From contig OY969122.1 of the NCBI GenBank assembly GCA_963698085.1, forward strand, positions 124,001-188,000: 64,000 nt of DNA, written 5' to 3'. A program made the position numbers and the translations under genes. Source of the stretch: VRUE01 sp963698085 (GTDB lineage Bacteria > Actinomycetota > Thermoleophilia > Solirubrobacterales > 70-9). A model generated the notes under the pieces. The model saw only the letters and a program-made list of their open reading frames with translations. It made no database searches and had not been told where the DNA came from. Shown here in pieces: positions 24,812-32,919 of this stretch; position 1 is the stretch's first letter, and each line of letters starts with the position of its first letter.

Positions 24812-25617
24812 GAGAGATCCCCTTCCATTGAGCCCTCCGCGGGGGGTTCGAGCGTGCTAGGGCGTCCAGTCGCCAGATCATCTGGGTGCCTAGCGGGCGG
24901 TCTTGCTTCTCCCTCCAACTGGAGCATCTCGACCGCTCTGGTGGCGAGAGCCCGCTTGACGGCAAAAATGACCACGGTGGATAAGCCGGTGTAGACCTCG
25001 ATCCGCTTGTCGAGCGCGAAGTTGAATTCCACTACTTCTGCGCCGTCCCGCTTCTCCAATCTCCTATGCGGAAGCGGCTTGCCTCTGAAAGAGTATTTGG
25101 CAAGAAAACGCTGGCACGCGGGCCAGGTCTGTATCTCAAGCGGCGGCTGACAGCCGGTCGCACCTTCGACGATTTCACAGTTGCCGTATACGTAAGAGAG
25201 GTAATTGACCCGGGTTGCTACCGGACCGCCGCCGCAGCGCCGCTCGGTATAGGTGAGCGGCAGCCCGTCAACAGAGGGGCCGACGGAAAAGGTTTCGAAG
25301 TTGACCGGCCGCTGGTCTCCGGTGCAGGGAAGTGCTTCGTCATTGAACGCAGGCTTCCAGCGACCGGAATCCGGGTCAGACGCTACCGCGGGGCGAGTTT
25401 CGCCCTCGAAGAAGTCGGATTCATTTCTGGAGAGAGCCTCTCTGGCGCCCGGAAGAGAGGCGGCTTTGTCTCGGGCAGTGCTCGCCTCGATGTACCAGGC
25501 AGGGTCGGAACCACCATCGGCAGCGGCCACGACGACAGCCACAACGACAAGAATCAAGCCCAGCGCGATCCCCCACCTCAACGTCGTGGAACCCGATGAG
25601 TTGTACTCCTCCCTCAC
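24799..25617 (-). CDS. secreted or membrane-anchored protein, unnamed family member 1
   Basis: 272 residues. One N-terminal transmembrane or signal segment (WGIALGLILVVVAVVVAAA, about 15-33), then an extracytoplasmic domain. It shares with the gene at 26272 the sequence motifs YGNCEIVEGATGCQPPLEIQ, IEVYTGLSTVVIFA and a C-terminal AEGSMEGDLSC (member 2: YGDC...GCSPPLQIQ, LEIYTGRTTVVIFA, VAGSLWGKLPC). Four cysteines align, suggesting two disulphides. It is translationally coupled to the LamG gene. Function unknown. Confidence 0.75.
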   Translation of the reverse strand: MREEYNSSGSTTLRWGIALGLILVVVAVVVAAADGGSDPAWYIEASTARDKAASLPGAREALSRNESDFFEGETRPAVASDPDSGRWKPAFNDEALPCTGDQRPVNFETFSVGPSVDGLPLTYTERRCGGGPVATRVNYLSYVYGNCEIVEGATGCQPPLEIQTWPACQRFLAKYSFRGKPLPHRRLEKRDGAEVVEFNFALDKRIEVYTGLSTVVIFAVKRALATRAVEMLQLEGEARPPARHPDDLATGRPSTLEPPAEGSMEGDLSCHA

Positions 25618-25725
25618 GCCACAGAACGTATCGAGGCTTAGAAACCAAAATCAACTAATCTCAGTTATCTGTCCAATAAGACCCACAATTAATGATGAGA
25701 GAGGCAGCGATTCGCGAAAGCGCCA

Positions 25726-26190
25726 TTAGTCGGGTGACTTGGATTCCACTTCTCGGTCGATGCGTGCTCTAACCCTCTCGAAAAAAACTCGCCCGCCGAG
25801 GCCGAGAGATACGACGAGTGCTTGGAATGGAGCCTGAAAGGCCATTCCGAGATAGAGCAGGGGCGCATCACTGCCTTGCCACTCCTCGGCATAGCCAAAT
25901 GGAACTGCGATGGGGATAGCGAGAAAAGGCAAGATCATCGTCAGGGGGTGGCGGATGGTCCATCCCAGGACAAGCGAAGCAACCGACCAAACCAAAAGAG
26001 CCGTATTTCCATTAGCGGCATCGGCATTCACGGCAACGACCATCCCGAGGAGGATGGCGACGTAAGTGCCGATAATGGCGACACGCATGACCAGCAGAAT
26101 GACATGTACCGAGGAGGGAAGACGAAGACTTTTCAATTTGCCGGATCGACGAGTTCGCTGGTCGAGGACCAATCTCGCGGTCGAGGTCAT
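25726..26190 (-). CDS. membrane protein, unknown function
   Basis: 154 residues with four hydrophobic segments (VHVILLVMRVAIIGTYVAIL, then LLVWSVASLVLGWTI, LTMILPFLAIPIAVPFGYA and LYLGMAFQAPFQALVVSLGL) and a basic C-terminal tail. No family recognised. It lies between the two members of the unnamed secreted family. Its DNA is less GC-rich than the core genes, in keeping with acquired DNA. Confidence 0.6.
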   Translation of the reverse strand: MTSTARLVLDQRTRRSGKLKSLRLPSSVHVILLVMRVAIIGTYVAILLGMVVAVNADAANGNTALLVWSVASLVLGWTIRHPLTMILPFLAIPIAVPFGYAEEWQGSDAPLLYLGMAFQAPFQALVVSLGLGGRVFFERVRARIDREVESKSPD

Positions 26191-26271
26191 GTCTGGCTCC
26201 TGCTGGCGGCCTCTATTACGCAGTACGGCCCGAACGAACGCAACGATTTTGACTCAGCTACGCTTAGCACC

Positions 26272-26829
26272 ATGGGCACCCACAGAATCACCCGCGTCGC
26301 CAGCCTGAGTCTCGTCTGTGGACTCATCTTCTGCGGCTGGGCCGCGGCTGCTGCGCCTAGCCTGAGTGAGGTCAGAGAGTTCGATGGCTATCACATCTAC
26401 TACGCAGGCGACGAGGTCGCTGGGATTCCGTTCGAAGAGGTCGAAAAGTCAGAATGGCCAGAGAATCGACGATTTACCGGCTGGAGCTTCTATTACGGCG
26501 ACTGCGCCCTGCCGGAAGGCGAGGGCGGCTGCTCTCCCCCTCTCCAGATCCAGAACTACAACACCTGCCGCCGCTGGGCAGCCGCGTACCCGGGCAAACC
26601 GCGCCTCTTCAACTTCCGCGGTGCGAAGGCCGCATGGGTCTCATCCGCGGGTAGCCTCGAGATCTATACCGGCCGCACGACGGTGGTGATCTTCGCCAAT
26701 CGAAAGCGCGTCGCCAAACGGGCCGCCCGTCTCATGCGCAATGTCCGTCAGACCAAACCCTCTCGTCTCTCGCCTCCAGTGGCCGGCTCTCTTTGGGGCA
26801 AGCTGCCCTGCCAGGACAAGCCGGGCTAA
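26272..26829 (+). CDS. secreted protein, unnamed family member 2
   Basis: 185 residues from the ATG at 26272. Signal peptide (VASLSLVCGLIFCGWAAAAA), then a domain homologous to the gene at 24799: FYYGDCALPEGEGGCSPPLQ, ASSAGS-type turn, LEIYTGRTTVVIFA and VAGSLWGKLPC. It is shorter than member 1 and lies in the opposite orientation. The conserved cysteines suggest a disulphide-bonded extracellular domain. No known function. Confidence 0.75.
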   Translation: MGTHRITRVASLSLVCGLIFCGWAAAAAPSLSEVREFDGYHIYYAGDEVAGIPFEEVEKSEWPENRRFTGWSFYYGDCALPEGEGGCSPPLQIQNYNTCRRWAAAYPGKPRLFNFRGAKAAWVSSAGSLEIYTGRTTVVIFANRKRVAKRAARLMRNVRQTKPSRLSPPVAGSLWGKLPCQDKPG

Positions 26830-26847
26830 GCATCCCGCTGGAGGCGA

Positions 26848-27048
26848 TTAGCGGCAGCTCTCGCTCGCATAGCGGATCGCCTCGCGAACGTCCTCGACCT
26901 ACAGCTCCGGGTAGGCAGCGATGACCTCGGACTCATCCATGCCGTCGGCGACCATGCCGACCACCGTCGCCACTGGAATTCGCAAGCCGCGCATACAGGC
27001 GACTCCACTCATTTGATCCGGCTGCACCGTGGTTCGCGTGAAGCTCAT
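26848..27048 (-). pseudogene. DUF433-family antitoxin-like gene with internal stop
   Basis: From ATG 27048 the frame reads CMRGLRIPVATVVGMVADGM and SEVIAAYPEL, then TAG at codon 50 (26899-26901), then VEDVREAIRYASESCR and a stop. This is the DUF433 fold (helix-turn-helix-like, often the antitoxin of a PIN/DUF5615 toxin). The family usually has Glu or Thr where the TAG lies. No partner toxin gene is adjacent. A single point mutation would have inactivated it. Confidence 0.7.
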
Positions 27049-27082
27049 CGACTCAGGCTACCCACGACCTACCCGCCACACC

Positions 27083-27157
27083 AGCACCGCTCGGGCGAAT
27101 GTCAAGGGCGCGGAGCGCCCGACCCCGCAGGGGGTTGACGGCCGCCCGAGCGGTGCT
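27083..27157. other. 75-bp multi-stem folded element
   Basis: A perfect 15-bp outer stem (AGCACCGCTCGGGCG at 27083-27097 with 27143-27157) encloses GTCAA/TTGAC and two small hairpins, GGGCGC-GGA-GCGCCC (27106-27120) and CCCC-GCAG-GGGG (27123-27134). It would fold as a three-way junction in single-stranded DNA or RNA. It lies between the DUF433 remnant and the 3' end of the TraA remnant. It may be an oriT-like or recombination site, a terminator or a structured RNA. Confidence 0.6.
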
Positions 27158-27188
27158 TCAATCGCCGGTAAGGTCGGGGCGCTGCCAC

Positions 27189-29215
27189 TCACCGGCCGAT
27201 GCTCGGTCCCCTACCGAGCTGGCGCGCCCTTGCCGCGTGCTGTCCGAGGCCAAGGGCTCGCTGTGCCTCTCGGATTCGCCGCCACGTCGCCTCCTGCCGC
27301 GCTCGCTCAGCTCCTCGTTTCGCCTCCCTGCCAAGGGCTTTGTTCGGGTCTTTGATGCCGTGCTCCTGGCGGTAGCGCTCGATCTGCGAGACACCGCGAT
27401 CCCAAGCCTTCCGTTTGGCCGGATCGCTCGGCCTCTCCCCCAGCTCGGCCTTGACATAGGCGGGCGGGGAGATCCGCGCCGCGATGATCGCCAGCTCGCG
27501 CCGCTGCGCGAGAACCTGATCGGCGACGGCGAGCTCGCGGCGGGCGGCATCCCCGACGGCAGGCATCTCCTGCATCTCGGTTTCGAGCCGCGCAGTCTCC
27601 CGCCGCGCCCTCGCCTCCCAGGAGTCGATGCGGGCCAACTCCTCGCGGCGCGGTAGCGCCTGCACCGCCTCGCGCTCGGCCTCAAAGCCCTCGATGTGCT
27701 CGTGGGCTCGTTCGATCCGCTCCTGCAAGCTGCGCCGCCGTTCGGCCAGGACGGTCTCCCGGTCTGCGGCAGCCCACAGCTCGCTGCGTCGGGCGGCCAG
27801 CTCCACGGTCGGCAGGCCGGAGAACTTCGAGCGCAACGCCGCATCGTGCGCTGCGAGCTGCGCGCGGTCGCGCTCGGCGGCTTCGCCGATGTGCGGGATG
27901 CCCTCGCGTAGGTGGGGCGACTCCGGCGCGATCTCCTCGCGGTGGGTCTGAATCTCTGGCGTGGCGTAGATGAACGTCTCCTCGCGGCTGCGCGAGGCAG
28001 CGACGTAAAGCTCCTGCTTGTCCATCGAGGGGTCGGCGACGACGAATGCCCGGTCTACCGTCGTGCCCTGGCCGAGTAGGCCGTCACGGCGTAGGCGTGT
28101 TCGAGCGCCGGGGCCTCGGAGTGTGGGTTGGTCCGCACCAAGTAGTCGGCTCCGATCTCGACCGCCTTGGCCTGGTCAATGCCTTCGAGGACGACGCGCC
28201 GCTCGGCCCCGTCGACCTCGGCAATCCGCCAGCGCTCGCGGTTGAAGATTTCGGCGCGAAGGTCGTTGACACGGGTAATGACGAGATCGCCGGCGGCGAA
28301 GTTCGCCTCGCCGACTTCGATCTCCTGCCGGCCGAGCTGCCCGGACTGGCGGCGAACCTCACGGGCGATCTCGTTCAGCTTCCTGACCTCGGCGTTCTGC
28401 TTGGCGACCATCACCGCGTCCTCGCCGCGCTCGAATGCCTCGTGCCAGTCGCACACCATCGCCTCGCGACGCTCGTCGGCGTTCGGGGCGACCGTGACCC
28501 GCTCCTGCGACTGGTAAAGGGCAAGCGCCTCACGGCCCTCCCCCTCCCTGATCCGCTTCGCCGCATCGCGGTCGAGCTCGTGGCGGTGACGGATCGCCTC
28601 GTCAAGGTGGATCGGGTCGGTGCGCTCGGCGAGGGTGCGAAACAGGCCGCCCGCCTCGATCTCGCCAAGCTGCTCGGGGTCGCCGACGAGGACGAGCTTC
28701 GCCTGTGCCCGCTCGGCATGGGAGACGAGCCGCACCAGAGTGGCCGAGTCCACCATCCCGGCCTCATCGATCAAGAGGACCGATTCGCGCGGCAAGCCCT
28801 CCTCGCCTTCGTGCTCAGCGCGGTCGAGCCTCAAGCGCAGGCTTGCGATGCTCGAGGCTGGCAGGCTTTCGGCTCGCATCACGTCCGCAGCTCGCCAGGT
28901 CGGCGCTGCGGCGCGCAGCTCGATCCCGGCCTGCGCCCATCCCTCGGCCGCGGCGACGATGGCGAAGGTCTTGCCACTGCCCGCTCGCCGATCACAACGG
29001 CGACTCCCTCGGGGCTCGCCAGCAGGCGGCGGATCATCTCGCGCTGATCGTCCTTCAAGGTCGGGCGAGCGCCGATCACGCGCGCCGCGATCAGCTCGCC
29101 TGCAGGCGTCGGTCCCTGTACCCGCATTCGCTCCGCTGCCGCCAGGGGTTCGCGCTCAAGCTCCCAAATGCGGCGGGTCGTGTAGCGGGGGGCCTTTCGC
29201 GCCGTCGCGGCTCTA
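27189..29215 (-). pseudogene. TraA/TrwC-type relaxase-helicase, truncated and frameshifted
   Basis: Pieces of one MobF-type conjugative helicase occur in three frames. The 5' piece (29215-28980) reads YTTRRIWELERE, then DDQREMIRRLLASPEGVAVVIGE. The Walker A motif should follow as AGSGKT but is broken by a missing base at about 28980. The middle piece (to about 28070) has SVLLIDEAGMVDSATLVRL and VGDPEQLGEI. A second missing base breaks the AYSAQGTTVDRAFV motif near 28070. The 3' piece (28025-27189) has ELYVAASRSREETFIYAT and a coiled-coil tail. The whole N-terminal relaxase domain is absent, and the gene is cut off next to the tRNA. Confidence 0.8.
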
Positions 29216-29232
29216 TAACTGACTTTGCTTAG

Positions 29233-29306
29233 TGGGGCGGGAAGGACTCGAACCTTCGACCGACGGATTATGAGTCCGCTGCTCTAACCAGCTGAGCTAC
29301 CGCCCC
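29233..29306 (-). tRNA. tRNA-Met(CAU) type (or lysidine-modified tRNA-Ile2)
   Basis: 74 nt with a 7-bp acceptor stem (GGGGCGG/CCGCCCC), D-arm AGCTCAGCTGGTTAGAGC, anticodon arm GCGGA-CTCATAA-TCCGT with CAT anticodon, T-arm with GGTTCGAGTCC and discriminator A. CCA is not encoded. A CAU tRNA may be elongator Met or Ile2, and sequence alone does not settle which. It is the right-hand anchor of the island, since 3'-half copies of it lie at 21276 and 22273. Confidence 0.93.
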
Positions 29307-29349
29307 TCGCTGGATGAGGGTAGCGGGGGGCGCGAGCGATCGGGGGACG

Positions 29350-29715
29350 CTAGGCGCTGAAGAGCTGGGCGAGGGAGCGGCCCACGTCGGGGGGCTCTTC
29401 CTGTCCCTCGGCGGCGGCGTTGGCGCCTTCGGAGAGGGCTTTGGCGGCGTCGGCGATTTGATGGGATCGGCCGCTGCGCAGCTCGCCGGACTTCTTCGCT
29501 TCGGCGAGGTCGGATTCCATCAGGCCAGCGAGCTCGGCCAGACGGCGCAATCCGACAGCTCCTGCCGTCCCCTTTAGCGCGTGGGCTTCCGCCCGCAGGG
29601 TCTCGAAGTCTTCGGTCTCCGTCGCGAGGCCCGCGGCGATCACGTCGCAGCGGCGTTTTGCCTCCTCGGCAAACGATTTGAGCAGCTCGGAATCAGGCGC
29701 GGTCTTCTCGCTCAT
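29350..29715 (-). CDS. histidine phosphotransfer (HPt) domain protein
   Basis: 121 residues forming a single four-helix HPt domain. The phosphorylatable His45 lies in RAEAHALKGTAGAVGLRRLAE, the canonical HxxKG motif. Such proteins relay phosphate between a hybrid histidine kinase and a response regulator. None is adjacent, so it is an orphan relay. The start overlaps the stop of the redoxin lipoprotein by 4 bp. Confidence 0.9.
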   Translation of the reverse strand: MSEKTAPDSELLKSFAEEAKRRCDVIAAGLATETEDFETLRAEAHALKGTAGAVGLRRLAELAGLMESDLAEAKKSGELRSGRSHQIADAAKALSEGANAAAEGQEEPPDVGRSLAQLFSA

Positions 29716-30794
29716 CCTCCCGTCACCTCTTTCACGACATCGGTTAGGAGATCGATGCCGAAGGCGCCCTCTACCTCGGCCCGGATCACACCTTGCCGAT
29801 CAATCGTGAACAGCCATGGCTCGCTTGGCAGGCGGTACGCCCGCACCTGCGGCCTGACGCCCTTGTTCGGGTCGTTGTCGTTGTAGATCTCCATGTGGAT
29901 GAACGCCGCCTCGTCGCCGTACTGCTCTTTGACCTCCTCGGCCACGTCGACGACCGGGCCGCATACCCGACTCTGGCAGAACTGGGGGGTCGCAAACAAG
30001 AGGACGACCGGTTCTTTGCCCAGCGCGTCGGCGTAATCGACGCGGTTTTGGGTGTCGGGCGGGAGGCGAGTGGTGATTTTTGAGAGGTCGCCGCCGGCGT
30101 CCTCAGCGGTCGGCGTGCTGATCTTCGGCGCCTTCTGTCCCACCCGGGGAACGCCCTCAAACTCGCCCACCGCAGCGCTGGGAAGGAGCGTCGCGGTGAT
30201 TTCATCCCCCTGCTTTAGCAGCGCCGCAATCCGCCACTCACCATCGCTGGGGAAGTCGAGCTCAGTGCTGTAGACGACCGTGGCGGCGTCGGGATCGCTG
30301 GTCGTGGTCTGCGCGCGATACGCGGGCTGGGTGGTCAGGCTTTCGATCGCAGCCGGATAGGGACCGCGCGCCGGCTGTTCGAGTGCTTCGGTGCGGGCGC
30401 GCGCGAGGGCCCCTTTTTTCGGCTTGCCATTCTCTGCGGCTCCGGCCCCCCCAGACCTCACCCGCGGAACCCTGGCGACGTAGAGGGCGACTTCGGCGTC
30501 GTCGATCTGGCTGCGATCGGGATTGAAGACGCCGAATGGGTAGCGATTCTTTCCCTTGTAGAAGGCGAGCGCGGCTGGCGAAACGACGACTTCGGCATGG
30601 GAATCCGCGGCTTTGATGATCTCCCCCAAGGTCTTGCCTTCGGGGCTGGGAAACTCGCTCTTCGATGGTGCGGGCCGGCTGGCAACAGCGCCGCTGGTCG
30701 ACGTTGAGGAGTCGGAGCCATCCCCGCAACCAGCCGCGAGGACGGCAATCGCGAGCAGGCAGGCAAGACCGTTTGTGGCATTGCGCCGGGGCAT
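29712..30794 (-). CDS. lipoprotein with C-terminal thioredoxin-like domain
   Basis: 360 residues. Lipobox LAIAVLAAGCGDG (Cys about 23), a low-complexity Ser/Thr linker, a middle domain of about 170 residues, then a thioredoxin fold (about 240-358) with PVVLLFATPQFCQSRVCGPVV. The CxxxxC spacing (CQSRVC) is as in SCO1/TlpA-like or redoxin proteins rather than CxxC. It is anchored outside the membrane and probably acts in thiol or metal delivery. It is co-transcribed with the HPt gene and divergent from the SDR gene. Confidence 0.8.
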   Translation of the reverse strand: MPRRNATNGLACLLAIAVLAAGCGDGSDSSTSTSGAVASRPAPSKSEFPSPEGKTLGEIIKAADSHAEVVVSPAALAFYKGKNRYPFGVFNPDRSQIDDAEVALYVARVPRVRSGGAGAAENGKPKKGALARARTEALEQPARGPYPAAIESLTTQPAYRAQTTTSDPDAATVVYSTELDFPSDGEWRIAALLKQGDEITATLLPSAAVGEFEGVPRVGQKAPKISTPTAEDAGGDLSKITTRLPPDTQNRVDYADALGKEPVVLLFATPQFCQSRVCGPVVDVAEEVKEQYGDEAAFIHMEIYNDNDPNKGVRPQVRAYRLPSEPWLFTIDRQGVIRAEVEGAFGIDLLTDVVKEVTGG

Positions 30795-30879
30795 GCGGAT
30801 CGGTCATGTTATTCGGCGGAGAGCGGCGGGTGCCCTATAGGGTGCGGGCCCGGCGAATCACGAGGACGAGGAGAGAGAG

Positions 30880-31611
30880 TTGGCGGATCGAGCGGCACTG
30901 ATCACGGGGGCTTCGAGCGGGATCGGGCTTGCGATAGCCCGAACCCTCGGCGAAGAGGGATACGCCCTGACGGTCTCGGCGCGGAGGCCGGAGAAGCTCG
31001 AGTCTGCTGCCGAGGAGCTGCGCAGCGCCGGGCTCGATGTGCTCAGCGTGGCGGCCAACATGACCGACGAGGAGGACGTGGTCGGCGTCTTCGCCAAGCA
31101 CCGTGAGGCCTATGGCCGCCTCGACGCGCTCGTCAACAACGCCGGTGTTGGGATCGGCGCGCCGATGGAGGAGATCCAGACCAAATACCTCGACATGCAG
31201 CTCGCTGTCAACCTGAGGGCGCTGGTCATCGGCACCCGCGAGGGACTGCCAATGCTGCGCGAGGCCGGCCGCGAGCACGGCAAGGCGCTGATCGTCAACA
31301 CCGCCTCGATCGCCGGCAAGGGCGGACAGGCCTGGCTCTCCGTTTACGCCGCGACCAAGGGCGCGGTGATCAACTTCACCCAGTCGACCCACCGCGAGGT
31401 GGGCAACGACGGCATCCAGTGCACGGCCCTAGCGCCAGGATTCGTCGACACGCCGATGACCGAGTTCGCCAAGGGTCAGGTCCCCGGCGAGGAGATGATC
31501 CGTCCCGAGGACATTGGCGAGGCGGTGCGCTTCCTGCTCCACACCTCGCCCAACTGCCACGTGCCCGAGATTGTCTTCACCCGACCGGGTGAGGGGCTCG
31601 ACACCCCCTAG
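30880..31611 (+). CDS. short-chain dehydrogenase/reductase
   Basis: 243 residues from TTG 30880 with a purine-rich site (GAGGAGAGAGAG) just upstream. Classical SDR: cofactor loop TGASSGIG (residues 9-16), NNAGVG (about 86), catalytic Ser in VNTASIAG and the Tyr/Lys pair in VYAATKG. The basic Arg after the glycine loop (SARRPEKL) suggests NADP(H). Substrate unknown. It is followed by a glycosyltransferase whose GTG start lies inside its last codons. Confidence 0.93.
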   Translation: MADRAALITGASSGIGLAIARTLGEEGYALTVSARRPEKLESAAEELRSAGLDVLSVAANMTDEEDVVGVFAKHREAYGRLDALVNNAGVGIGAPMEEIQTKYLDMQLAVNLRALVIGTREGLPMLREAGREHGKALIVNTASIAGKGGQAWLSVYAATKGAVINFTQSTHREVGNDGIQCTALAPGFVDTPMTEFAKGQVPGEEMIRPEDIGEAVRFLLHTSPNCHVPEIVFTRPGEGLDTP

Positions 31612-32812
31612 CCGATTCCTGGTCGCCGCCTTCGGCGATCCGGGCCACGTCTTTCCGGCGATCGCCCTGGGAAGGGCGCTGGCTGGGCGCGGCCACGAAG
31701 TGACGATCGAGACCTGGGAGGAGCGCCGGGCTGCGGTCGAGGGAGCTGGGCTGGGATTCGCCGCGGCCGAGGAATACCGGATGTTCCCCCCGCCCGACCC
31801 CGACTCGCCTGAGGGTGCGCATGCGGCGGAGGCCGCACGGGCACTGCTTCCTCTGCTGGAGGAGATGCGCCCTCACGTCGTCGTCAGCGACATCCTCACC
31901 CTCGCGCCCGCACTTGCGGCCGAGCTGGTCGGTGTGCCACGCGCGACGCTGATCCCACACATCTACCCCGTGGTCGAGCCCGGGCTTCCCTTCTTTGCCG
32001 TCGGCCTGCAGCCGCCGCGCACGCCGCTCGGCCGCACGGTCTGGCGCGCCGGACAGCGGATGCTGAACGTGGGCCTGGAGCAGGGTCGCAGCGATCTGAA
32101 CCGACAGCGTGAGCGACTCGGCCTGTCCCCCACCGAGCGCTTCCACGGTGGGATCAGCCCCGATCTGGCCTTGGTCGGCACCTTCCCCCAGCTCGAGTAC
32201 CCGCGGCAATGGCCCGCCGGTGTCGAGGTAACGGGGCCGATGAGCTTCGAGCTGCCCCACGCGGAGATCGAGCTGCCGCCGGGGGACGATCCCCTTGTCC
32301 TGGTCGCGCCTAGCACCGCGCACGACTCGCGCAACCATCTCGTCCGCACGGCGCTCGCGGCACTGGCTCGGGAGCCGGTGCGCGTCGTGGCGACGACCAA
32401 CCGGGTGGTACCGCAGAGCCTGATCGAGGTTCCCGCCAATGCCATGCTCGTCGACTGGCTCAGCTACAGCCAGGTGATGCCGGCTGCCTCGCTGGTGATC
32501 TCGCACGGCGGCCATGGCACCGTAGCCCGCGCACTCGCGACCGGCACGCCGCTGCTGATCAGTCCCTTCATCGGCGACATGAGCGAGACGGCGATGCGGG
32601 TCAGCTGGGCCGGGGCCGGCCTCTCCCTCCCCTGGCGCCTCTGCAGACCCGAGCCGTTGCGCTGGGCCGCGCGTCGCATCCTCGGCGACTGCTCCTTCGC
32701 CGACCGCGCCGGCGAGCTCGCCACGTGGGCTCAGCAGCACGACGGCGCCGAGCGCGGCGCCGAGCTGGTCGAGCAGCTGGCCGCCAAGGCGAAGGCCGCC
32801 GTCACCTCCTAA
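31589..32812 (+). CDS. glycosyltransferase family 1 (UGT/MGT-like)
   Basis: 407 residues from GTG 31589, overlapping the SDR stop by 23 bp; sequence upstream of this point is not family-like. GT-B fold: N-terminal acceptor half starts FLVAAFGDPGHVFPAIALGRAL, and the C-terminal donor-binding half has VLVAPSTAHDS and the nucleotide-sugar motif VISHGGHGTVARALATGTPLL (about 330-350). Such enzymes glycosylate small molecules, lipids or antibiotics. Coupling with the SDR suggests a two-step modification of one substrate, which is inference. Confidence 0.88.
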   Translation: MRGSTPPSRFLVAAFGDPGHVFPAIALGRALAGRGHEVTIETWEERRAAVEGAGLGFAAAEEYRMFPPPDPDSPEGAHAAEAARALLPLLEEMRPHVVVSDILTLAPALAAELVGVPRATLIPHIYPVVEPGLPFFAVGLQPPRTPLGRTVWRAGQRMLNVGLEQGRSDLNRQRERLGLSPTERFHGGISPDLALVGTFPQLEYPRQWPAGVEVTGPMSFELPHAEIELPPGDDPLVLVAPSTAHDSRNHLVRTALAALAREPVRVVATTNRVVPQSLIEVPANAMLVDWLSYSQVMPAASLVISHGGHGTVARALATGTPLLISPFIGDMSETAMRVSWAGAGLSLPWRLCRPEPLRWAARRILGDCSFADRAGELATWAQQHDGAERGAELVEQLAAKAKAAVTS

Positions 32813-32847
32813 ACTGCCGGAATGCCCGTTGTGTAGAAGAGGCGCGG

Positions 32848-32918
32848 TCCCCCGTGATGTAGCGGCAGCATGACTGACTGTTAATCAGTTCGCGGTGGTT
32901 CGAATCCACCCGGGGGAG
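32848..32918 (+). tRNA. tRNA-Asn(GTT)
   Basis: About 71 nt. Acceptor stem TCCCCCG/CGGGGGA, D-arm with TGTAGCGGCAGCA, anticodon arm ACTGA-CTGTTAA-TCAGT with GTT, T-arm GGTGGTTCGAATCCACC and discriminator G, as expected for tRNA-Asn. CCA is not encoded. An HTH-HNH pseudogene lies just downstream. Confidence 0.93.
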
Positions 32919-32919
32919 C

